Positions 41,340-53,776 of a stretch of DNA of 64,000 nt are shown here, one piece after another. Every line of letters begins with the position of its first letter. The first letter of the stretch is position 1. The notes below the pieces were generated by a model. The model was not told the DNA's origin, made no database searches, and worked only from the letters and a program-made list of their open reading frames with translations. Source of the stretch: Syncephalis fuscata. Taxonomy: Eukaryota > Zoopagomycota > Zoopagomycetes > Zoopagales > Piptocephalidaceae. A program made the translations under genes and the position numbers. The stretch covers positions 1-64,000 of the forward strand of contig JAHLTZ010000053.1 of assembly GCA_025786725.1 (NCBI GenBank), given 5' to 3'.

Positions 41340-41830
41340 ATCAGTGTTGTATGCTATTTTGTATGCATGCAGATATTGAGGACCGAATTGGTAGAAATGG
41401 CAGCGAAGACATCATTATTGTTTTACAAAACCAAACAATATACTTGTTTCCACCGATTAGTTAAACTGTGTAACAAACATACAAAATGGTGTCATGTCTC
41501 TATCGCATATGTACTGGATTATGAACATCATTACATCATTCATGCGAATAACTGACAGATTGAAGTAAAGATTAAACAGGTTGTGCGTTATTTTGTATGG
41601 ATGCGGATATTGGGGAGCGAGTCATTTAGTAGAAGCAACAGGAGACATTATTACCGTTTTTACAAAGCTAAAACAATATACTTGTTTTCACCAAATAGTT
41701 AGATCGTTTAATAAAAAAATACAAGATAATGTACATGTCTCTATCGCATATGTGCTGTTCATTGGAATTGCCGCGTCATTTTTGTAAATGCCGAGCAGGT
41801 TGAAACCAAGATTGGGCATGTTGAAACCAA
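41340..41830. repeat. diverged tandem duplication (~230-bp unit)
   Basis: Two units, about 41340-41570 and 41570-41790, share blocks such as ATTTTGTATG, CAATATACTTGTTT, and ATGTCTCTATCGCATATGT in the same order. A shorter GGTTGAAACCAAGA(T/C)TGGG motif is doubled at 41798-41838. The short frames in each unit do not look like real proteins. The duplication lies just upstream of the microexon gene promoter and could be regulatory. Confidence 0.55.
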
Positions 41831-41975
41831 GACTGGGAAGCATGCTGTCACGCCATGAATCTACTGGTACACGCGCACCTCAAAGTATTATTTGAATTGC
41901 TTTATTGGTTCATATTACACATCAATGGTATATTTCGTATACTGCAGCATACTAGCATCTCAGCATAGCCATAAG

Positions 41976-41983
41976 TATAAATA
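41976..41983 (+). promoter_or_regulatory. TATA box of the microexon gene
   Basis: TATAAATA lies 145 bp before the start codon. It is followed by a C/A/T-rich, G-poor leader (about 41990-42120) ending in CAATATCACC before the ATG. This is the layout of a strongly expressed fungal gene. Confidence 0.65.
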
Positions 41984-42120
41984 GCCCACAAAATATACAC
42001 ATTCAACTAGAATATCATCATCACACTCTACTTTCTGCTAAACACACACTACTCTCCACTTTACACCAGTCACATTCTACTATCTTTCTTATTTGTTTGT
42101 CTTAACAAATCAATATCACC

Positions 42121-44780
42121 ATGAAGCTTTCTATTGCCGTCGTTTGCACCATTGTCGTTGCGCTTGTGGCCGTTACAGCCATGGTGGATGCTAAACCAGC
42201 CTTAGTTCGTCGTGGTGGTATGTTGCAATAACATAAATATGCCATAGTTTTATATTTACTAACAGTATTTCTAAATAATAATTACAATAGATCGTAAGTT
42301 ATATTGTATATTAGCTAATTACTTACTGATTATATACCATGTACTGTGTTTATAAACAACTAAATATCAATAGCTGGTAGGTTGCGTTACATATTAATAG
42401 GGCATACACTAATTATGTGTTATATACTGTATCTATCAACAACTTAATATTAGCTCAATGTAAGTTGTATTGTATATTAATTTATTACTCACTAATTGCA
42501 TGTTATGCGCCATGTGTACCAACAACGTAATACTAATAGGCGGTAAGTAATACTGTATATTAATTGATTATACATTAATTATATACCATGTATTGTGTAT
42601 ATCAACAATTTAATATTAATAGCTGGTAAGTCGTACTGTATATTAACTTACTATGCGCTAATTGTATACCATGCACCGTGTATATCAATAACAATATTAA
42701 TAGCATGTAAGTTGTATTGTATATTAGTTGAGCATTATTTAACTGTATATTGTGTATTATATGTATCAATAACTTGATAATAATAGGCGGTAAGTAGCAA
42801 TATATATTGCTGACTTATAAATTAATTGTGTGTCATGCACTGTGCGTATCAATAATTTGATGGAATAGTTGGCAAGTAACATTACATATTCACTGATTAT
42901 ACACTAATTATATCCATGCATTGCGTGTTTCAATAACTTAATATTAATAGAAAGTAAGTTGTATCGTATATTAGCTAATTACTTACTAATTATACCCATG
43001 TATTGCGTGCATCAACAAATATTAATAGACTGTAAGTAGCATTGTATATTGGTTGACTATGCATTAACTATGCTATTTACTGATTGTATCGATTATTTAA
43101 TATTAATAGGCAGTAAGTGGTATTTTATATTAACTGCCCATATATTAACTGCTATTTATTGATTGTACCAATTGTTTAATATTAATAGAGAGTAAGCAAT
43201 ATTGTATATTAACTGACTATATATTAACTGCTATTTACTAATTGTACCAATTGTTTAATACTAATAGGAAGTAAGTTGTACTGTGTATTAACTGACTATA
43301 CATTAACTATGCTATTTACTAATTGTATCAATTGTTTAATACTAATAGGAAGTAAGTTGTATCGTGTATTAACCGACTATATATTAACTGCTATTTACTG
43401 ATTGTACCAATTGTTTAATATTAATAGCTGGTAAGTAGTATTATATAACAATGAACTATAAATTAATCACATTTTATTGATTGATTGACCGATTATTCAA
43501 TACTAATAGGCTGTAAGTAGTATTATATATTAATTAACCATGCATTAACTAAGCTATTTATTGATAATATTAATTATTTAATATTAATAGTGGGTAAGTA
43601 TTATTGTATTTTAATTAACTATACATTAACTATACTAATTACTAATAATATTAACTATTTAATATTAATAGATTGTAAGTGATATTATATATTAATTGAT
43701 TATTTACCAATCGTATATGATGTACTATGCGCGTCAACAACTCAATATAATAGGGGGTAAGTGATATTGTATATTAATTATGTTATTTACCAACTGTACT
43801 GATTATTTGATACTAATAGGCAGTAAGTAGTATTATATATTAATTAACTATGCATTAAATATGTTATTTACTGATTACACCAACTATTTAATATTAATAG
43901 AATGTAAGTTTTATTGTATATTAGTTAACTATACATTAACTCTGATATTAACTGATTATACCGATTATTTATATTAATAGGTCGTAAGTGGTATTGTGTA
44001 TTAATTAACTATAGATTAACTGATATTTACTGGTTGTACCAAATACTTAATATTAATAGGAAGTAAGTTATATTGCGTACTAGCTAACTATATATTAACT
44101 GCTATTTACTACTTGTACCAATTATTTAATATCAATAGATGGTAAGTGGTATTGTGTAGTAACTAACTATGCATTAACTATTATATTTACTAATTGTGCC
44201 AACTATTTAATATTAATAGGCAGTAAGTAGCACTGTATATTGACTAATTACTCACTAATCACATGCTATTTACTGATTGTACCAATTATTTAATATTAAT
44301 AGGCTGTAAGTGGTATTGTATATTAACTGCCTATATATTAACTGCTATTTATTGACTGTACCAATTATTTAATATTAATAGGCAGTAAGTGGTATTGTGT
44401 AGTAACTGACTATATATTAACTATTATATTTACTGATTGTGCCAATTATTTAATATTAATAGGAAGTAAGTTGTACTGTGTATTAACTGACTATATATTA
44501 ACTTCTATTTACTGATTGTATCAATTGTTTAATATTAATAGCGAGTAAGTTGTATCGTGTATTAACTGACTATATATTAACTGCTATTTACTGATTGTGT
44601 CAATTGTTTAATATTAATAGTTTGTAAGTAATATTCTATATTAATTGACTATAAACTAATCACATGTTATTCACTATATATATCAATAACTTAATAATAA
44701 TAGGCTGTAAGTAGCATTATATATTGATGGCTTATGCATTAATTATATGTCATGTAATATCTTTATTTGTAAATACAGGA
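42121..44780 (+). CDS. secreted six-cysteine peptide precursor built from 31 microexons (30 of 3 nt, one of 6 nt)
   Basis: Exon 1 (42121-42217) encodes an N-terminal signal peptide (hydrophobic core ~residues 4-20), a short propeptide and a VRR dibasic site at residues 29-31. It ends in phase 1 at a GTATGT donor. Then come microexons starting at 42291, 42374, 42454 (6 nt), 42540, 42623, 42704, 42787, 42869, 42951, 43029, 43110, 43189, 43268, 43349, 43428, 43510, 43591, 43672, 43754, 43820, 43901, 43981, 44060, 44139, 44220, 44303, 44382, 44463, 44542, 44621 and 44704. Each sits between an AATAG-type acceptor and a GTAAGT-type donor (GTAGGT at 42377, GTAAGC at 43192, GCAAGT at 42872). The last exon begins at 44779. 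Joined in phase 1 the product is 64 aa, with Cys at 37, 40, 44, 55, 60 and 64 (C-x2-C-x3-C-x10-C-x4-C-x3-C). The stop codon is completed by the first two bases of the last exon. A defensin-like, signalling or effector role is possible; function unknown. Confidence 0.9.
42218..44778 (+). repeat. tandem intron array, ~81-bp period, 32 introns
   Basis: Thirty-two consecutive introns resemble each other: a GTAAGT donor, then TATTGTATATTAA-like and CTATACATTAACT-like blocks, a TACTGATTGTACC-like block and a TTTAATATTAATAG acceptor. Spacing between microexons is 78-83 bp almost throughout; exceptions are 66 bp (43754 to 43820) and 75 bp (last). Similarity is highest in the second half (about 43080-44640). 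The introns are related by descent, while the 3-nt exons between them differ. Confidence 0.9.
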
Positions 44781-46277
44781 TAATCGATGGTCTCAAGACA
44801 TTAGCATTGGTAGTGCAATCAAGCCACTATTCCAATACACTTTAGGTATATATTCGGTGAAAAGCAAGACCATTTGACAATTACGCCGTCCAGTCCACCT
44901 ATATATCAAGTTTTGGCTAATGCTCCGGTTTACCCAGTCTTTAACCAATGGAATCATTATGTTACCAACAAGCTTGCAATCAGTTGTCTCTATTCAACTT
45001 TGCAAGCTTATAGTAATAAACCTATGGTTTCATCTTAACTATATACAATCAAATTGCTATATCTATAACCATGTTTTATTTACATTCGATAATTAACAAC
45101 TATTAATCAAATAGTTAAATTAACAAAATGTATATGATCATATCACCTAAGCTATAGGCATAGATTGGTATGAATAGTAGCAAAGCTATCATTATCATAT
45201 AGCCAAATAATAGTATGCTGAAACTAGAATAAAAACGCTTTTTTAATAGAACATGGCAATAAAGCATAGGATATTATAATACAAAATAAATAGACAAATC
45301 AAATACGTGAATAGTGATAGTGAAACTATACTGTATGCAATTGGCCAAGAGTAATGAACTAAATGAATCAAAATCTGCTAAAAGAATACAGTTAGCAATG
45401 AGCTTTTAGCCTTTGTTAGTATAATTTTTACAATTTACAATATTAATGGTATAGATGGTCATATAGTACAAATACACAGGATAGATATGCACAGTACAAT
45501 AATAATGATAAATAAATAGCTTAATAATCAATGACACTCAACAGCCAGTTTCATTTTCAATAAAGCGGATATTTTGTTTAAATGTGTGGCTATTATAGCT
45601 ATTTAACTGCCAAGTCACATCAAACAACCAATAGTGTGCTTAATATTATCAAAAAAGTTATTTTATTTAGTTAATAAAAATATTATAAGATTCAATACAA
45701 ATCAAGTGGTTTAAATGATCCGTCACAGCACCCTTTTAAGCTTTTTTTGCCATGTTCCATGACTTTTTTAAATTGGAACATTGGAGCGATTACTGCGACA
45801 TTTAAAAGTAGATGTTACGAGTAGATTGTTATAGTTTATCAATGACAAATGCCATGTTGACGGTTTTATTTTGCATATCTTTACTCTTGCTTGATAAACC
45901 AACTAATTAATTTAAGTTGATCAAAGCAATAACACTTTTATGTAATTTATAATTATTTAATTGCTAAATCTGATATTTGAAATGCTCTAAATAAGCCAAT
46001 CTAATCTTATTTGTTGGTTATTTTTTTGCTTGCATTAAAATTTATTTATTTATTTTAATGTTTGTTTCATTAGTTGTTTGTTTTTATTTTTCAATAAAGA
46101 CATTTATTTTAACATTAACTACTATGCCAACATTATTATTCTAATTTTTACAGAGCATGTTTTTTATTGTATTTTTTGAGTTGCATTTGCTACAATTAAC
46201 TAAACTATGTAAATAAACAAAGTTTTAAATTAAAATTCGTTGCATTTATTGTAATTGGCTTTTTCAAATTTTCTCTA
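44781..46277. other. 3' flank of the microexon gene and intergenic DNA
   Basis: The first ~230 bp are probably the 3' untranslated region (AATAAA at about 45013). The rest is AT-rich with no gene recognised. Confidence 0.45.
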
Positions 46278-47050
46278 TTTTACTTTGACGCTCATATTTT
46301 GAGCCCTTAAAGCAAAACTCATTCCAATTGAAGTCGCACTGCTATACATAACAATTATATTGTTTTTTATTAAATATTGTTAATAAATTGATTTAAATAA
46401 GCAATACAATATAGTATTTGATTTCTTTGAAATGTTTGAGGCCGATTATTATTGTTGTTGGCTATGTGTAGAAAAATTGATTGGATATTAATAAAAGTCA
46501 TATAATTGATTTTATATCGTTTCATAGTTGTTATTGCTGTTACTATGTACAGTGTGGTTTATTGCGTTTAAATGGTCTCTTCTATTTTCCAATCTTCTAC
46601 TGTCGCATTTGGGGAGATTTGCAATGTGAGATACTCGTCTATGGTGACAAAAAGGTAGGACGACTAACGTTTCTAATGTTCACTACTCTCTTGAACATCC
46701 TTGGTATTAACTTGATAGACGGAGTTTATTTACCAATCATTGATAAAGCAAATCGACCTCCACCATATGCAATAATAATAGGTTGAGTGTTTTCACTAGA
46801 AAGATATTGTGGTGACAGTTGTAACCAGAATATACGGCATGCCGTTGAGGTTACTTGAACAGATGTTGATGTAAATAAGAGAAATAAATACTAGTGATTG
46901 AATATGTTATTTATTGATGTTTATATATACATGCTATTTATATTGTTATATTTAACATTATCACATAATATATTAATGAGTAAAACAATAGGATAGCAAT
47001 AGGAAAAGGAAATGAAATAAGTAAATAAAAATGTGGGAATCAAAGTACAA
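46278..47050 (-). mobile_element. Fanzor-like TIR element, copy 2 (non-autonomous)
   Basis: The left end is TTTTACTTTGACGCTC and the right end GGGAATCAAAGTACAA, the same terminal repeats as the copy at 39543. About 640 bp of the interior is ~97% identical to that copy, including the decayed Fanzor-type C-terminus on the minus strand. It is in the same orientation, so the pair forms ~6.7-kb-spaced direct repeats around the microexon gene. Confidence 0.65.
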
Positions 47051-47701
47051 TAGCTTCTTAGTGTTAAATAATTTATTAGTAGACCCATATGATTCAGTGT
47101 CAAAAGACTAAAATTGACATATTTAATTGAACTACGCATTTGTTATTCTACTAAACATGGAACTAGGTGGTGAGTTATATTAAATATCAAAATTATAATG
47201 CTTTGAGTACTTCAAAGCAATAATATAAATTAACATTTATTTATACTATTATTTATCTATTTATTATATTTTATTGCTAGTAACATGAAGTAATATTTAA
47301 AACTTACTTCGATATTGAAAATAGTACGGAGTTGACATAGCGCCACTTCAACAAATAATAATTTTAATATCAAAAACTGATTGATGATCTATTGTTTAAT
47401 TTATTAATCTTCTTTATCCCTCAGTTTGAGGCTAAGTGGCATAAAGTAAAATAGCTTTTGGAAGATAAAAAGGGCAAAATATGAATATCGTCATTATTGG
47501 TAATGGGTGGGAGTCTGAGTTGTCGGATTACGATGAAATTAACCGAATAGATGATACGATCAGTAATGATAGTAATAGTAATAATAGTTAGTAATAGTGA
47601 TATAATGATAATATGTAGTGGTACAATTTGACTTTTGTCACCGACCAGCGCTTCTCTTTTTCTTTTGCGGCTTTCCTTGGTTCTTTCTTTTTGATATAAT
47701 T
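47051..47701. other. intergenic upstream of IDH2
   Basis: AT-rich; a (TAG/TAA)n stretch near 47565-47600. There is no gene. Confidence 0.4.
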
Positions 47702-49448
<1,747 letters not shown>

Positions 49449-49704
49449 TTAATCTCCTGCTTATGTGCGTGTATGCGTCACTAGAATGCTTATCTGACAA
49501 TGGCTACACACTTGTCAACATCAATAAACACGTAATGATCGCTGTTATACCTAAATAAGATGGTGTAATTTACTAATGAATGAGAAAGAAAAGAAAAAAT
49601 GTAATATCAACATTATAATAATTGTAATAATTCAAAGCATATATATTTTCTATGAAAAAGACTGAAAATAACAAAAATAAAAGACAGTTACGCAAATAAT
49701 GGTC

Positions 49705-51228
49705 CTATCCACAATTATATTGATGATAATCAGGTAATGATTGTATTAGTGTACGTTTACCGTCGTCTATCAAGGTAACAAGTGCACTGCGCACTTTAAT
49801 TAGACACGGCAATCGACAGAATCGTAATTGCCAAGGCGCATAGGCTGTACGGAACTTTTGCCATATCATAATACTAAGTGTATCGTGATAGAGATACGTA
49901 CCACAGTGCCAACAAGTATCGCCTGTTGCATCAAGTAATGATGTAGTACCATCCAATCTACTCGATTGACGTAATCCAATAGGCAAATGATGTGGCATTG
50001 TTGTAGTTGTAGTTGTAGTTGTAGTTGCTGAGTAGTTATTCTGTTGACCCACTAGTTGTATACACTGTGAATAGAGACCGTAATTATGTGCATAGACTTG
50101 AAATGGTACTTGATATACACCACGCTTACTTCGTCTCTTTCTTAGTTGTGATGGCTGTACACCCTCAAACTTAACTGGTAATCCTGTCCACCATTCATGA
50201 CTAGGCAATGCATCATTGGTATCGATATCAATAGATGTATCGATATCAATAGATGTATCGATATCATTTATAGTGGTGGCACTATGTGAAATGGTCGATG
50301 AATTCGGATCTACTATCGTGTGAAATTGTCGTAACCAAAAGGGACATGGTCGATCTTCAATCATCGGCATACTAGATGTTTTAGATTCTCTTGAATGTTC
50401 ATCATCCAATCGAATGGTTGGTGCAATCATTAATGGATTATCTTTAAACCAAAAGCATACTAGCAATGCTTGTTGACATAATTCAGCCGGTAATGACTTT
50501 AGTCGATTACCGGAAACATCAAGTGAACACAAATCTTTGAGTTCAGCCAATTCTTGTGGCAAGTGTTCCAAGCAATTATTATAAAGATTAAGATTATTAA
50601 GTCGTTTCAATTGTGAAATGCCTTTGGGCAGTGTACATAATTGATTGTTGGATAGATCCAACTCTTCCAATCCAGCTAATCCATAAATAGAGGTTGATAA
50701 TTGAGTAATACAATTATTACCAAGTCTTAGAATACGTAATTGTTGAAGTTGAGGCAATGCCAGTGTTAAAACACGCTAAATAATAACCATTAATATTTAT
50801 ACAAATATATACATATGGATATTACTTACAAAATTGGTAATATGTTGCCGTGTTAACTGAATCATATTTGTGGCCGTAAATGGTACTTGAATAGTTTCAA
50901 CCGGTGTAGTTAACTTTGGTCTCGTTGTTGATAGTCGTGATGACCTCGTTGACCGCTTCCCTTCTGATAGAGGCGGCGATGGCAGTTGCGTATATTGAGA
51001 CGTCATATTGATTGGTATGTTTTGAGAAGTGATATGCTGTAACGGTTGATCGTTCTTATTATAGTCATTAGTCTGTCCCGTAGTAGCTGCCATTGCTATC
51101 GCTTCATCGTAGTCTGACGTATCTTCATCAATTGGCTGCAATCTCTCCTCGCTATAATAACGAGACAGTGTATAGCCATCCTCGTTGTCTGCCCGCAAAC
51201 TCCAAAGAATGATTTCATTACACGTCAT
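49705..51228 (-). CDS. leucine-rich-repeat protein with C-terminal cysteine-containing domain
   Basis: Two exons on the minus strand, 51228-50830 and 50775-49705, give 489 aa. The N-terminal ~110 residues are polar and unstructured. Exon 2 opens with about five Ras-group-type LRRs of ~23 residues (LRILRLGNNCITQLS, LEELDLSNNQLCTLP, LNNLNLYNNCLEHLP, LCSLDVSGNRLKSLP). A linker follows with a repeated Asp/Ile/Ser motif (DTSID, near 50220-50265) and a nine-Thr run (near 50000-50030). The C-terminus has two Cys pairs (CWHCGTYL and CRLPC) that could bind zinc. Small fungal LRR proteins of this type are often signalling adaptors. I do not recognise a named orthologue. Confidence 0.8.
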
Positions 51229-51553
51229 AGTTAAAGATAGAAGAATGCCCGCTAATCAGTAGAAATAACCATTAATGCAGTATCTCATTCAGACGCAATA
51301 GATAAGCTGTTGAATACTTGATCAACTAGGCAATGCTATGCTTACTGACTAGAAGAATAAGTCAGTGTGTGCTGTGTAAGGGGAAAAGAAAAAGAAACGT
51401 TGGTCACCGTTAAGAACGAGAGAGTTGCGGTATTTTGACCACTGTTCTATTGGTAACAATAGTAAAATATGATTAATATTATCGCCGCCTTCTTATCGTT
51501 TAAAACTTTTCCTTCTTTTTATTCTATTACTGTACAAGAATATACAAAGTGTG
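51229..51553. promoter_or_regulatory. bidirectional promoter, LRR gene / ARP6
   Basis: These 325 bp separate two divergent start codons. No clear TATA box is seen on either side. Confidence 0.5.
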
Positions 51554-53776
51554 ATGTCGACCGACCGTACACTAGCTATTGTCGATAATGGGGCTTACAG
51601 TATTAAGGCCGGGGTGATGGGCCGCGATGAACAGCCACAGTAAGTGGAAAGAGTACAGGAAGGGACGCAGTGTGACGCTTGCACAGTACAGTCGTGATTA
51701 ATAGACCTTTATCAACGGTATAGCGTAATGCCTAACTGCTTGGCTAAAGTAAAAGGGGCACGGCAATGGCTTGTAGCGGATGAGTTGAATTCTACGCATA
51801 ATTATGCTGGTCTTTACTATCGATTGCCCTTTGAAAAGGTAATACTAATAGTGAAGTAGCTAATAAATAGTAATTAACATAGAACTAATGTTAACTAGGG
51901 TATTCTAGTTGATTGGGATGTTGAACGTACTGTTTGGGAACGACTATTTTCATCAAATCTATTAAATGTAAGTTAAAAAGAGATATGTAAATACAAATGG
52001 TTAATCAATTATATTACAGTGTAATCTTGATACAACGTGGTTATGGTTGACTGAACCTTGTTTAAATCTACCCAATGTACAAGAAACATATGATCAAGTA
52101 TTATTTGAAGAGTTTGGACTGGATGGATATGCACGCCACACAGGTAATTAGATGAATATATATATGTGTGTGTGTAGTTATTAATATAATCAATTGTATA
52201 GCACCGGAATGGTGTATTAGAAATGATTTAAGTAATTTATTTAACGATTCAATAGCACCTTCAGTCAATGAATTAAATACAGCCACCATATCAACTATGC
52301 CTGATACAAATATATACGATAGAGACTGTGTACTTATTGTAGATGTTGGTTACTCGTTTACCCATGCTGTTCCATTTCTAAATGGACAAATGATTAGTAG
52401 TGCTATTAGAAGGTAAATCTGGCTAATTAACAGCCATAATGTTGATCTTACTAAACTATTACAGATTAAATGTAGGAGGCAAATTCTTAACAAATCATTT
52501 AAAAGAGATGATTTCATTTAGGTAATTATTAGTAATATACGAGCTATCTAAAGTTGTATTTAATAATATTGATATTAGACAGTGGAATATGATGGATGAA
52601 ACGTATTTAGTTAATCAAATTAAAGAAACGTGCTGTTTTGTATCTTCAGATATCTATCGTGATCTTCGTATCTGTCAGTAAGTATTTGTATCATTTAAAT
52701 ATCCTTTACTAGATAGATAGTTGTAATAATAATAACAATTATCATTATTATGTATAATTTAGAGATAATCCACGATCTAATGACATTTTACAAGCTTATA
52801 TATTACCCGACTTTGTTGATACACATCAAGGCTATGTCAAGGTAAGTAGTAGCAACTTTATAATAATTAATATTTATTGTAATAAAATTAGACACCCGAA
52901 CAAGTGAAATCGGCACCATTGGCCGAAGAACAAGTAAATTAAATCAAATCAGACCAATTCTTTGTATTCCTAATTGTACTTATTGTTTCAGGTGTTATGG
53001 ATGAATAATGAGCGATTCACCGTGCCTGAGGTACTATTCCATCCCTCAGATATTGGTTAGTATGAATAGCTAAAGAGTATTATGGTAGAGTCAATACGAT
53101 AATCTTTACCAAACATAGGTATGTCACAAGCCGGTTTGGCCGAATTAATCCTGCGTGCCGTCCAAGCCACTCCTGAAAGTAAATATAAACGATTTAATAC
53201 GTACCCATGAAGACACTATTTACATAGATTATATATTATAGCATTACACGCTCTATTATATGCCAATATCATTATAGTGGGTGGCAGTGCCCAATATCAA
53301 GGCTTCTATGATCGATTGTAAGTAGAAATAGCGAATATAATAAATGTAATAAATGTAATAAATGTGATATAATATCTGTAATAATTAGATATTCTGAATT
53401 GCGTTCAATTGTACCCTCTGAACACAATCTCCGTATTGCCATGCCTCAAACGTAAGTTAATAACCACGTGTCACAATAAATGGCCTTTTGCATGGCCATT
53501 GCTTTAAATCAACGCTTTGTATCATCGTCCATAGACCACTGATCTAACCTACTACTATTATACTATTATGCCATCCTACTATCATTTATCTCTCTTATCT
53601 CTTTTGTTACACGTTAAAGGCCGGAACAATATGCTTGGCAAGGTGCTTATCACCACATCCATCAACATGCATTGTCGCAGCTAAAAGAAGACATAGTAAC
53701 GCGTGCTGAGTATCAAGAAGAGGGCTCATCTGCACATCATCGTCGTCGTCGTCATCACCGTCGTCGTCGTTATTAA
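51554..53776 (+). CDS. ARP6: actin-related protein 6 (SWR1 chromatin-remodelling complex subunit)
   Basis: Fourteen exons join in frame to 433 aa (yeast Arp6 is 438): 51554-51639, 51724-51838, 51899-51967, 52020-52143, 52202-52412, 52465-52521, 52579-52677, 52763-52841, 52892-52933, 52992-53055, 53119-53178, 53242-53317, 53389-53451, 53620-53776. It has the actin-fold start LAIVDNGAYSIKAG and the Arp6 signatures VLIVDVGYSFTHAVPF, LNVGGKFLTNHLKEMISFRQ and MDETYLVNQIKE, then the phosphate-loop 2 region VVGGSAQYQGFYDRL. Arp6 helps SWR1 exchange H2A for H2A.Z. The C-terminus ends in an unusual His/Arg-rich tail encoded by a (CGT/CAT)n-like run, which the yeast protein lacks. Confidence 0.9.

Noticed and set aside
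41367-41787. Two short related open frames as tandem genes
   Set aside because: They share DNA blocks but not a consistent protein; start contexts and lengths differ, so they are treated as a non-coding duplication.
42218-44778. Regular ~80-bp repeats resembling a CRISPR array or satellite
   Set aside because: The variable elements are only 3 nt, the repeats are imperfect, and every unit boundary is a matched splice acceptor and donor. Splicing explains the pattern, including an open frame and stop at the last junction.
42291-44870. Reading the 3-nt exons as whole codons (phase 0)
   Set aside because: That frame is also open and runs ~30 codons into the last exon, but exon 1 has no donor ending in phase 0. 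The phase-1 reading gives an even set of six cysteines and an immediate stop. It remains the main alternative if the exon 1 donor is wrong.
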